Notes: generated by a model from the sequence alone, not told the origin. A DNA stretch of 13,490 nt from Thermoprotei archaeon ex4572_64 (GCA_002254895.1 NJDF01000001.1:1-13490), one strand, 5' to 3'. Numbered from the stretch's first letter, positions 1-6,281 are shown. Program-made: numbers and translations.

Positions 1-520
1 TTCTATTTCACTATAACTTACCTAAAGTACTTTAGAGTTTATGATGGGTCTTTGGTTCAACACTTATTAAATGGGTTGTAGAAGCTTGGAAACCAGTTAA
101 ATGGTTTGAAGTACTTTTCCACAAACCTCACAACCTAGCTACCCAAAAGAAAAAGCTCGAAATGAAATTGTTCAAAAAGTTAATAAAACATTATGTTGGT
201 TATATAACTATGATGTTTCAATCACCTTTCTAGAAAATCTATTTAAAGTTAAGAAATCTAAAAACTAAGCTGAAACTCAACACTGTCGAGCATGTTCGTT
301 TAGTATTAATCGGTACTGATATATTCAACATAACGATAGTATAGACGCAGTACTGAGTCACTATCTAAACGTGCATGTCTACCCTCAACGTCATGAGCAT
401 TAGGTAGTACGTTAACGTTTTTAGGTGTTAAGTCCTGTGCTGATATGTCGTGAATCTACATGTTGCTGAATTGGAAGGTAACCTTTTAACTATGCTTAAT
501 CTAAACGTAGTGAACGAGAT
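1..520. other. Intergenic stretch with decayed reading frames
   Basis: No intact gene is visible in these 520 bases. On the plus strand, the frame starting at 48 runs to 341 with a single TAG at 231 and reads like protein (for example WVVEAWKPVKWFEVLFHKPH), but it has no start and matches no family I recognise. On the minus strand a frame over about 309-460 also reads like protein (for example LTPKNVNVLPNAHDVEGRHA) and is cut by a TAG upstream. Both cannot easily be real at the same time where they meet. The simplest reading is a relic of one or two dead genes. TATA-like AT-rich segments at about 482-502 may belong to the pyrD promoter. Confidence 0.35.
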
Positions 521-1513
521 ATGATGTTTAAACTCATAAATTCATTGCCAGGAGATTTAACACACGATATTTCACAAATTTTATTAAGAAATTACATAAT
601 CTTTAGATCATTATGCTTTAAAGAGTTGCCTGAAATACCAATAACGAAACTTTGCAGTTATAGACTGCGCAATCCTATAGGCGTTGGTGCGGGAATTGAT
701 AAGAATGGTGATTTACTTAAGAACTTTTTAAAGATAGGTCTTGGCTTCATAACTTTAGGCTCAGTAACATTACATCCAAGGAAAGGTAATCCTAAACCGA
801 GAATATACAAGATGTATAGTAGAGAGTTAATGATCAACTCTATGGGATTACCTTCAAGAGGTGTACACTACTTAGTTCGAAATCTAAGAAAATATTCAAA
901 ATATAGGCCTAGAGATTCAATCATCATAGTAAGTATTGCAGGTTCCAAATTAGAAGATTATCTAGAGTTAATACATGTATTGAATAGTGAGGATTTTCAA
1001 ATCTTTGAAGTAAACATTAGTTGTCCTAATGTAGAGAAAGGGATTGAATACTGGAAAGATCTTTCAGAACTAGAAAGGCTTATTAAAGAGATTACTAGAG
1101 TAAGTAGAAAGAAAGTAATCATTAAGTTACCACCCCTAAGTAGAGAGTACACGAGTACTCAATTTAAAGAGACGCTGAGACTGCTACATAAGCATGACGT
1201 TGATGGTGTATGCTTATCAAATACTTTGAGCGTGAGGAATCTAGGTAAGAAGTACATAGCCGTTGGCTTTGGTGGTCTTTCAGGAAAAATTCTCTACAAC
1301 ACCGTTAAGACTATGGTAAGAATTGTAAAATGCAGTTATAGTGATGACTTGGACATAATCGCTACAGGCGGTGTACTTCATGGCCATCAAATACATGAGT
1401 TACTTAAGCTTGGAGCTAATGCTGTAGGTATTGTTACAGCCTTTGCTTTTCAAGGCCCATACGCAATTTATAGACTAGTTAGAGAGTTTTTAAAAGTGTA
1501 TGAGAATTCTTAA
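521..1513 (+). CDS. pyrD: Dihydroorotate dehydrogenase (PyrD)
   Basis: This flavoenzyme oxidises dihydroorotate to orotate, the fourth step of de novo pyrimidine synthesis. The 330-residue TIM-barrel protein shows the family landmarks in order: AGIDKNG (57-63, FMN/phosphate region), a NSMGLPS segment (106-112, substrate contact), NISCPN (165-170, active-site loop with Cys168 where the catalytic base normally lies), IKLPP near 201, and the C-terminal FMN phosphate motifs GGLSGK (251-256) and ATGG (281-284). Length is normal. I do not assign a class: the MGLPS segment resembles class 2 enzymes, while Cys in the active-site loop is class 1-like, and no pyrK is adjacent. Start ATG 521 is chosen; a second ATG follows immediately at 524. 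The 3' end overlaps the next gene by 14 bases, implying co-transcription. Confidence 0.9.
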   Translation: MMFKLINSLPGDLTHDISQILLRNYIIFRSLCFKELPEIPITKLCSYRLRNPIGVGAGIDKNGDLLKNFLKIGLGFITLGSVTLHPRKGNPKPRIYKMYSRELMINSMGLPSRGVHYLVRNLRKYSKYRPRDSIIIVSIAGSKLEDYLELIHVLNSEDFQIFEVNISCPNVEKGIEYWKDLSELERLIKEITRVSRKKVIIKLPPLSREYTSTQFKETLRLLHKHDVDGVCLSNTLSVRNLGKKYIAVGFGGLSGKILYNTVKTMVRIVKCSYSDDLDIIATGGVLHGHQIHELLKLGANAVGIVTAFAFQGPYAIYRLVREFLKVYENS

Positions 1514-1898
1514 AGGTAAGGTGATCTATGGCTCAGGAATTCTTGAAGGTAAGGTTGTAGTTTCGAGAAGACCTATATCGTTTCTTGGCGATATTGATGG
1601 TAGGAAAGGTACTTTGAAAATAAATAATGAAGAAATTTCAATCCATAACAAGATCTTAATAATACCTTACAGTGTAGGTTCTACTGTTGGTCCATACGTG
1701 ATGTATCAACTTTACAAGTACGGTAAGAGACCCAAGGCAATACTCACTGTGAGAGCAGATACTTTACTAATTATTGGCTCAGTAATTGCTGAAATAGCAC
1801 TAATTACAGATCTACCTGAAGACATTTTAAACATATCTAGAGATAGTTACGTTAAAATTGATTTAAATAGTGGTGAAGTATACATTTTGCAGGAATAG
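1500..1898 (+). CDS. Phosphomevalonate dehydratase small subunit (aconitase X swivel domain, DUF126)
   Basis: The 132-residue protein matches the DUF126 / aconitase-X small-subunit family. In archaea this is the small subunit of (R)-5-phosphomevalonate dehydratase, which makes trans-anhydromevalonate 5-phosphate in the modified archaeal mevalonate (isoprenoid) pathway. Visible landmarks are the GxG start of the swivel barrel (GSGILEGKVVV, 11-21), the SFLGDIDGRKG turn (27-37), the conserved PYSVGSTVGPYVMYQL stretch (56-71) and the KAILTVRADTLLIIGSVIAEI region (79-99). The large Fe-S subunit is not adjacent, so it must be encoded elsewhere. The ATG start lies inside the last codons of pyrD, indicating coupled translation. 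Function is assigned by family, not by context. Confidence 0.85.
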   Translation: MRILKGKVIYGSGILEGKVVVSRRPISFLGDIDGRKGTLKINNEEISIHNKILIIPYSVGSTVGPYVMYQLYKYGKRPKAILTVRADTLLIIGSVIAEIALITDLPEDILNISRDSYVKIDLNSGEVYILQE

Positions 1899-1901
1899 TA
1901 A

Positions 1902-2171
1902 ATGCAGATTGATGCAAAGCTTGCATTACTTATTCTTGAGGAGTTAGCTCTTAGGAATGGAAGAGTCAGAAAGAAGTACTTGAAGACGTACAGAATGTTG
2001 ACGTATTGGAAAGGTTCAGAATACTCTCGCAAGATTTTGAACAAACTAGTTGAAGGTAGATACTTGAAGATTGATGGTGAGTATATAGTTTTACTCAAAA
2101 CTTTCAAAGTTAATAAGTCTCTAAATAGCATTTATAGAGAGATGAGGAAAGTGTTAGCTAGTACCTCTTAA
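1902..2171 (+). CDS. Small basic protein, possibly winged-helix (unknown function)
   Basis: An 89-residue basic protein begins four bases after the stop of the phosphomevalonate dehydratase small subunit, so it is probably the last gene of that transcript. I do not recognise a named family. The order helix (DAKLALLILEELALRNG, 4-20), basic helix, recognition-like helix (RKILNKLVEGR) and a short beta hairpin (YLKIDGEYIVLL) is what a winged-helix DNA-binding domain looks like, but this is inference from pattern only. It is a coding ORF rather than a shadow because it is tightly spaced, begins with ATG and has a helix-rich composition; the minus-strand frame across it is a shadow. Confidence 0.6.
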   Translation: MQIDAKLALLILEELALRNGRVRKKYLKTYRMLTYWKGSEYSRKILNKLVEGRYLKIDGEYIVLLKTFKVNKSLNSIYREMRKVLASTS

Positions 2172-2188
2172 ATACATCATAGCGTAAG

Positions 2189-2196
2189 ATTTAAAG
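2189..2196 (+). promoter_or_regulatory. TATA-like box of the CAU tRNA
   Basis: ATTTAAAG lies 34-41 bases before the first base of the tRNA. This is a plausible archaeal TATA position if a few leader bases are removed by RNase P. Confidence 0.4.
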
Positions 2197-2229
2197 ACTT
2201 CTAAACCAATACGATAGTAGAAACAGTAT

Positions 2230-2306
<77 letters not shown>

Positions 2307-2400
2307 CGAGTGAGATCCTACCTCTTCATATAGCAATCATATATGAATCATTTAAGAGCAATTTGATTGAAGTTAATGATCTCTGCAACTTAAGGTTACA

Positions 2401-2407
2401 CTTAAAG
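2401..2407 (+). promoter_or_regulatory. TATA-like box for the dehydrogenase gene
   Basis: CTTAAAG is centred about 26 bases before ATG 2430, the spacing expected for a leaderless archaeal mRNA. No Shine-Dalgarno motif precedes the ATG. Confidence 0.4.
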
Positions 2408-2429
2408 TTCTGAACATTACCTTATAGTC

Positions 2430-3443
2430 ATGTTTAGAGTTGCTATCATTGAAGGTGACGGTATTGGTCCTGAAGTCACAAGTGCTGCTCTTAAAGTTCT
2501 TAATCGCGTAGCTTCTAAGTACAATCTTAATCTTGACATCATTAAAGTTGAGGCTGGTGATGGAGCTTATAGAAAATATGGTTCACCACTTCCAGAAGAT
2601 TCTTGGAGAAAGATTGTCAACTCCGATGTTATTTTAAAAGCACCTGTAGGTGAAACTGCAGGTGACGTTGTTGTTAAGATAAGGCGTGAACTTGACCTTT
2701 ACGCCAATATTAGACCATCAAGAGCTTACCCAAACGTGCCTTGCCTAAGACCAAGTACTGACCTAGTTATAGTTAGAGAGAATACTGAAGATGTCTACGT
2801 GCGTGCAGAACACATGCTACCTAATGATGTAGCTATAGCTTTAAGAGTAATCTCTAAGAAGGCTAGTGAGAGAATTGCAAGAATAGCCTTCAAGTTAGCT
2901 ATGGAGAGAAAAAGAAAAGTAACTATTGTCCATAAGGCAAACGTCATGACTATAAGTGATGGATTATTTAGAAGCACTGTTAGAGAAGTAAGTAAAGAAT
3001 TTCCAGAAGTTCAAGTTAATGAGATGTATGTAGATGCTGCTGTTATGGATCTTGTAAGAAGACCAGAGCATTTTGACGTTATAGTAACGACTAATCTTTT
3101 TGGGGATATTCTTAGTGATCTAGCAGCCTACATTACTGGAAGTATTGGTCTTGCACCAAGTGCCAACATAGGTGATGAGAAGGCAATGTTTGAACCCATA
3201 CATGGAGCAGCTTTCGATATTGCAGGTAAAGGTATAGCCAACCCGACAGCTATGATATTGTGCACAGCGTGGATGCTTAAATGGTTAGGAACAAAGCATG
3301 AACTTGAAAATTACGTAAATGCTGCCTTAGCCATAGAGAGAGCTATTGAGGAAACTTTAAGTGAAGCTTCAAAGCTCACACCAGATCTTGGAGGATCGAC
3401 AAAAACTGAAGAATTTACACAAGAAGTATTAAAAAGAGTATGA
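2430..3443 (+). CDS. 3-isopropylmalate / homoisocitrate dehydrogenase family protein
   Basis: A 337-residue NAD-dependent beta-decarboxylating dehydrogenase. Visible motifs are GDGIGPEV (9-16), the IRRELDLYANIRP segment holding substrate-carboxylate arginines (84-96), VRENTEDVY (115-123, Arg116 and catalytic Tyr123), VHKANVM (167-173, catalytic Lys169), Asp202, and NLFGDILSDLAA (222-233) with metal-binding Asp226 and Asp230. HGAAFDIAGKGIANP (258-272) carries Asp263, the acidic residue typical of NAD rather than NADP use. Both the leucine enzyme (LeuB) and the lysine-pathway homoisocitrate dehydrogenase share these. The tail TPDLGGSTKTEEFT and the ISKKASERIAR stretch recall the Thermus homoisocitrate enzyme, whereas the overall text resembles Sulfolobus isopropylmalate dehydrogenase. 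Homocitrate synthase lies 4.5 kb away, which makes a lysine role possible. Substrate is left open. Confidence 0.88.
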   Translation: MFRVAIIEGDGIGPEVTSAALKVLNRVASKYNLNLDIIKVEAGDGAYRKYGSPLPEDSWRKIVNSDVILKAPVGETAGDVVVKIRRELDLYANIRPSRAYPNVPCLRPSTDLVIVRENTEDVYVRAEHMLPNDVAIALRVISKKASERIARIAFKLAMERKRKVTIVHKANVMTISDGLFRSTVREVSKEFPEVQVNEMYVDAAVMDLVRRPEHFDVIVTTNLFGDILSDLAAYITGSIGLAPSANIGDEKAMFEPIHGAAFDIAGKGIANPTAMILCTAWMLKWLGTKHELENYVNAALAIERAIEETLSEASKLTPDLGGSTKTEEFTQEVLKRV

Positions 3444-4354
3444 ATGATAGTAATAACTACAACTACAAAACCGTACATGGAATTTACTTACATGTAGGCA
3501 AGTGAAGTTAAGACTTTCATAAATTTTGTAAAAACTAATACATTACTACGGACTTGAAGGTTGCAGAATAGCAGAACTTTCAAACACTTAATTTGTAAAT
3601 TTAAAAATCATTATAGATGCTCTCGAGAATTGATGTTAAATGGTTTGACATCACTAAAGAAACATTATCAGTCTTGAAAATATTGACAAGTTAATAGTAT
3701 GATCATTATCATCAATTATTAACAATTCATTGAGAAAATACTAAAGAATAGAATTCTAATGTTCTTAACGGATAGTGTTTGTAAAGTTACTAATCTTTAA
3801 AAATGTCAATAAAAATACAAGACGGACTTATGAATTTAAAAGATCATGAAGTTGAGTCAATAATTCCAATATTACTACTCTTAAAGACATGTCAGAGAGG
3901 ATATTGGCAAGATGCAGACGTTAATCTCTTCATAATTTGAAGTCTTTAATGATATTAACATTTATGTTCGAAAATCCTGAAGAGTATATTTGAATCAAGA
4001 ATTCAAAGAGAAAAGATAAATCAATGCTGTAGGTAATGGTCGTGAAGTAATTGAAAGTATTGTTAATGGGATTTTAGATAAGCATTCTTAAGTAGCTTTA
4101 AAGAAAGTTTAGAGCAGATAATAAAATTGAAATTTAAGTAAATATCTAGAGAATTGCTATATTGATCATAACCCTTTGAGAGTATTACAATATTAATAGC
4201 ATTAATGCCAATGATGATGGAATCGTCAGAATCAATTCTAGTTCTTAATATTTTTGAAGTAGTGCGTCACTACACACCATACATGATCATAATGATACTC
4301 TTTAATGACACGCATACCTTATAGGAAAGTTAGAGAAGTAATAATTATGTAGAT
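3444..4354 (+). other. Gene-free stretch with remnants of decayed plus-strand coding
   Basis: These 911 bases contain no intact gene. Several short plus-strand frames read like protein but are interrupted by stops and frame changes: 3617-3694 (25 residues, MLSRIDVKWFDITKETLSVL...), 3803-3940 (45 residues, MSIKIQDGLMNLKDHEVESI...), then in a different frame 3949-3993 (MILTFMFENPEEYI), then a piece containing GNGREVIESIVNGILDKHS at about 4030-4090, and 4205-4324 (39 residues, MPMMMESSESILVLNIFEVV...). The pieces lie on one strand in shifting frames, which suggests one or more dead genes. No family is recognised. I see no RNA gene, transposase or terminal repeats here. Confidence 0.4.
4317..4323 (+). 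promoter_or_regulatory. TATA-like box before the 120-residue ORF
   Basis: CCTTATA lies about 32-38 bases before ATG 4355, a usable position for a leaderless or near-leaderless transcript. Confidence 0.25.
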
Positions 4355-4717
4355 ATGTTGAGAAAGGTCTTTCAACTGCTTAAAGAAACATTGGAGTATA
4401 GTGATTATGAATGTAAAGAGTTAGAGTACAATATCACATCATGTAGCGATGGTGATGTAGTTCTTGAGTATATTTATCGTAGAGATGAGTATAGAGAGTA
4501 TAGTGAAGTCAGATTAATTCAATGCATGAATAAGGGATGTACTGATATTTATGAACTCTTCTCAATTAGAGTATTAATTAAAGATCACGAGAGAACTATA
4601 CAGTGTTACGTACTTAATGAGAAAGTACCGTTAGCTAGTAGTGAAGATTTATTAACAATTCTTGACCATGTAATGATTGTACATTCACAATCTCATCTAA
4701 ACACATCACGACATTAG
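4355..4717 (+). CDS. Hypothetical protein, 120 residues
   Basis: I do not recognise this protein. It is acidic and Glu/Tyr-rich in the first half (KETLEYSDYECKELEYN), contains four cysteines before residue 67 (SDYECKE, ITSCSD, LIQCMNKGC) and one more near 105 from the N-terminal end of the segment IQCYVL, and has a predicted alternation of strands (VVLEYIYR, SEVRLIQ, LFSIRVLIKD, TIQCYVL). This suggests a small alpha/beta cytoplasmic protein. It has no signal peptide or membrane segment. It sits between a decayed stretch and a tRNA gene, alone on its transcript, so context gives no role. It could be a recent orphan or a piece of a former larger gene. Confidence 0.45.
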   Translation: MLRKVFQLLKETLEYSDYECKELEYNITSCSDGDVVLEYIYRRDEYREYSEVRLIQCMNKGCTDIYELFSIRVLIKDHERTIQCYVLNEKVPLASSEDLLTILDHVMIVHSQSHLNTSRH

Positions 4718-4722
4718 GAAAG

Positions 4723-4730
4723 ATTTTTAA
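4723..4730 (+). promoter_or_regulatory. TATA-like box of tRNA-Gly
   Basis: ATTTTTAA lies 25-32 bases before the first base of the tRNA-Gly gene, the normal archaeal TATA distance. Confidence 0.45.
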
Positions 4731-4754
4731 CAATAAGGAAAATTTAAGTCAATA

Positions 4755-4847
4755 GCGGCCGTAGTCTAGCCTGGTCTAGGATGGCGGCCTTCCGATCTAG
4801 CAGAAGATAGCCGCAGAACCCGGGTTCAAATCCCGGCGGCCGCACCA
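4755..4847 (+). tRNA. tRNA-Gly (UCC) with a 14-nt intron at position 37/38
   Basis: The acceptor stem is GCGGCCG/CGGCCGC, the D stem GTCT/GGAT, the anticodon stem GCGGC (4784-4788) / GCCGC (4810-4814), the T stem CCGGG/CCCGG with loop TTCAAAT, the discriminator A4844 and CCA 4845-4847. The anticodon TCC is at 4791-4793. Removing 4795-4808 restores a 7-base anticodon loop CTTCCGA and a normal cloverleaf of 76 bases plus CCA. The gene ends six bases before the stop of a minus-strand pseudogene, so the two face each other. The Gly assignment rests on the anticodon and on the typical archaeal glycine acceptor sequence. Confidence 0.93.
4795..4808 (+). other. tRNA-Gly intron (relaxed bulge-helix-loop)
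   Basis: The central 4-bp helix is CTTC (4789-4792) with GAAG (4803-4806). The 5' bulge is C4793 G4794 | A4795 and the 3' bulge A4807 T4808 | A4809, with cuts after the second base of each. The outer helix is the anticodon stem. The remaining seven intron bases form an open loop with no inner helix, so this is a relaxed motif of the kind cut by crenarchaeal heterotetrameric splicing endonuclease. Confidence 0.85.
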
Positions 4848-4853
4848 TTAATA

Positions 4854-5477
4854 TTAATACACTTCTACACCTTTACTTACTGCATAACTTACTATTTCCT
4901 TACCAATAAGTGAACCTATAAGTATTGGTTTTACATCTTTTTCAGGAAAATACTTCTTAACAAGATCTACTTTTGAAAGTAATTCACCAATATGACTATG
5001 TTTTGGTTGTAATTTAACTTCAATAACATATACATACTTCTCTGTTTCTATAAGTAAATCAATTTCTTCATTTTCAATAATCCATCCTCTTCTTCTCTTC
5101 AATATTTTCTCACCCTTAATTGTAAGTTCTTCCTTCAAGTCTTCCCAAACAAATCTACAAAAAGTAGCTTCAGCTAATGTACCAAGAATAGTTTCAATCC
5201 TAGATTGACCGATAGATAACTCTTCTAATTTTTGCCATATCTTCTTAATCTCATCCCATACCTTCTTTACTTCATTTGAAATTTCGTTAAATTTCTTATC
5301 ATGTTCTTCCAGTTTTTCCCATATTTTTCTAATTTCTTCATAAATTTCATTGATTTTTTATCATGTTCTTCAAGTCTTTTCAATACTTCACTATAACCTA
5401 AATAACCAGCAATAGCATATCTAAACTCCTCATCCTCTTTCAATGACTTCAAAAATTCTTCTTAATTTACTAGTCAC
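4854..5477 (-). pseudogene. Frameshifted coiled-coil / PD-(D/E)XK nuclease-like protein (DUF3782-like)
   Basis: On the minus strand an N-terminal frame (5452 down to 5267, TTG start, EDEEFRYAIAGYLGYSEVLKRLEEHDKK) is followed, in the next frame, by the heptad-like coiled coil EEIRKIWEKLEEHDKKFNE and then an open frame to 4854. That last part holds a nuclease-like core, IDLLIETEKYVYVIEVKL, with the Asp and E-x-K of a PD-(D/E)XK site. One base is missing in the T-run 5354-5359 (an A-run on the coding strand); adding it joins the frames into one protein of about 200 residues. A second indel near 5462-5466 separates a GTG (5477) that would start VTSKL...EEFLKSL. The layout matches the crenarchaeal coiled-coil DUF3782/COG5493 type, recalled from memory. 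The natural role of that family is unknown to me. Confidence 0.75.
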
Positions 5478-5520
5478 TAATGTTCAAATTATTAAGTGGA
5501 TAGTTATGTTTTAAATCTTC

Positions 5521-5549
5521 CTATCTCTATAAAGTTATTAAAGAGATAG
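5521..5549. repeat. 8-bp inverted repeat upstream of the double-psi barrel ORF
   Basis: CTATCTCT (5521-5528) and AGAGATAG (5542-5549) are perfect inverted copies separated by 13 bases, ending two bases before ATG 5552. In addition, the 12-mer GATAGTTATGTT occurs twice, at 5499-5510 and 5545-5556, the second copy containing the ATG. A dyad over the start region could be an autoregulatory operator or an mRNA hairpin. This is inference. Confidence 0.35.
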
Positions 5550-5551
5550 TT

Positions 5552-5812
5552 ATGTTATTAATCAAAGTTTCAACTAGTAATTACTTAGGAAATATTGTTA
5601 AATTATCAAGTAAAGTTATGAATATTCTTGACTTGAAAGATTATGACTATATTGAACTTGTTCATAAAGATAAATCAGTAATTTCATCGGTTTTTCATGA
5701 GTGTTCTTTAAGCGACGATTCATGTATAATTAATAACGTTATTGCATAAAAATTAGGTGTTAATAGTAATGATGAGATTACTATTAGGGAGGTAATTTAT
5801 GTTCACTATTAA
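5552..5812 (+). pseudogene. Small Cdc48/VAT N-domain-like double-psi barrel gene with an in-frame TAA
   Basis: The open frame stops at TAA 5747-5749 after 65 residues, but the same frame continues without another stop to TAA 5810-5812, giving 86 codons with one internal stop. The pieces together show the two-fold repeat of a double-psi beta barrel: GNIVKLSSKVMNILDLKDYDYIEL in the first half, and CIINNVIA, then after the stop KLGVNSNDEITIREV, in the second. This resembles the N-terminal half of the Cdc48/VAT N domain (… D-x-V-x-V-R …), and 86 residues is about the length of that subdomain. No AAA ATPase follows. The 65-residue product may be made, but it would lack the last strands. It is most likely a recent nonsense mutant. 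AGGGAGGT at 5786-5793 is a strong Shine-Dalgarno-like motif with no real gene after it. Confidence 0.55.
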
Positions 5813-6144
5813 GTACTTTCAATTTCTCTTAAAATTAATCTCGCCTCATTTATTAGAATAACTACTCTACCCAAATCATTCATGGATAAGCTGAATCTAC
5901 CATTAAGTTCTATAGAGAATTTTCTGCCTTTCTCATCAATTATGGCGTTGAACTTCACACCTCTAATAGCACCAACATTACCTTTACAGACGTAGTAGCT
6001 TGGATCGTAGTAGTCTGGTCTACAGTACCAATCTTGAACAAGCTTTTCATCAAAAATTAATACGTAATTCTTAAATAAACGTTCAATTAGGTTATTGAAA
6101 TCATCAATACTGTAAATATTAGGTTCTAGAGCAATCTCATACAT
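5809..6144 (-). CDS. Hypothetical protein, 111 residues
   Basis: A minus-strand ORF with an ATG start (6144) that I do not recognise. It has no membrane segment or signal peptide. The middle is rich in aromatic residues and contains two cysteines (WYCRPDYYDPSYYVCKG, about 39-55), followed by beta-rich text (VGAIRGVKFNAIIDEKGRKFSIELNGRFSLS) and a C-terminal helix (VVILINEARLILREIE). The NGRFSLSMNDLGRVVILINEA stretch has regular amphipathic spacing, arguing for a real folded protein. It converges with, and overlaps by four bases, the interrupted double-psi barrel gene. No neighbour suggests a role. Confidence 0.5.
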   Translation of the reverse strand: MYEIALEPNIYSIDDFNNLIERLFKNYVLIFDEKLVQDWYCRPDYYDPSYYVCKGNVGAIRGVKFNAIIDEKGRKFSIELNGRFSLSMNDLGRVVILINEARLILREIEST

Positions 6145-6197
6145 GGTTAAGAATTGTACTACATGTTTTATAAAGTATTTCTAGGTTAGGTAAGAGG

Positions 6198-6208
6198 TGG
6201 TGCCGCCG
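6198..6208 (-). other. Second copy of an acceptor-like 3' end (CGGCGGC-A-CCA)
   Basis: Fourteen bases after the CCA of the tRNA-Asn 3' half, the minus strand reads CGGCGGCACCA. That would also pair with the 5' acceptor strand GCCGCCG and carries a CCA. No BHB can be drawn that joins it to the T arm, and its discriminator would be A rather than the G usual for archaeal tRNA-Asn. It may be a duplication relic, or chance. TGGTG...CACCA around it can form a 5-bp hairpin. Confidence 0.3.
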
Positions 6209-6222
6209 CTTGGATACACCAT

Positions 6223-6281
6223 TGGCGCCGTTCGGCCCCATCTTAAGGGTCCGCCGGGATTTGAACCCGGGACCTACGGGT
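6223..6281 (-). tRNA. 3' half of a split tRNA-Asn (GUU)
   Basis: Read on the minus strand from 6281: A38, anticodon-stem strand CCCGT (6280-6276), variable AGGTC, T stem CCGGG, loop TTCAAAT, T stem CCCGG (6258-6254), then C66 G67 G68 (6253-6251), a 20-nt intron (6250-6231), C69 G70 G71 C72 (6230-6227), discriminator G73 (6226) and CCA (6225-6223). No 5' half precedes it. Instead a 14-nt leader (6301-6288) complementary to the trailer of the 5' half at 7598-7611 lies upstream. Joined to that half, all stems pair fully, including the 7-bp acceptor GCCGCCG/CGGCGGC. G73 fits archaeal tRNA-Asn. A TATA-like box of its own lies at 6326-6335. Confidence 0.87.
6231..6250 (-). other. 20-nt intron at position 68/69 of the tRNA-Asn 3' half
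   Basis: The motif is a near-textbook BHB. The central helix is C63-G64-G65-C66 with GCCG (6236-6233). The 5' bulge is G67 G68 | A6250 and the 3' bulge A6232 A6231 | C69. The inner helix is CCC (6249-6247) with GGG (6239-6237), closed by a 7-base loop. The outer helix is C61 C62 with G70 G71. Excision gives a perfect acceptor 3' strand followed by G73 and CCA. Confidence 0.82.

Noticed and set aside
1847..2131. Minus-strand 94-residue ORF
   Set aside because: Opposite the small winged-helix-like protein and the end of the dehydratase subunit; a shadow.
4205..4240. C/D-box sRNA from ATGATGA near 4208
   Set aside because: No D box (CTGA) or C'/D' pair at proper spacing.
6198..6253. A 45-nt intron ending at the second CGGCGGCACCA
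   Set aside because: I tried all cut positions allowed by the CGG repeat; none gives a 4-bp central helix with two 3-base bulges, and the discriminator would be A. The 20-nt intron fits perfectly and gives G73.
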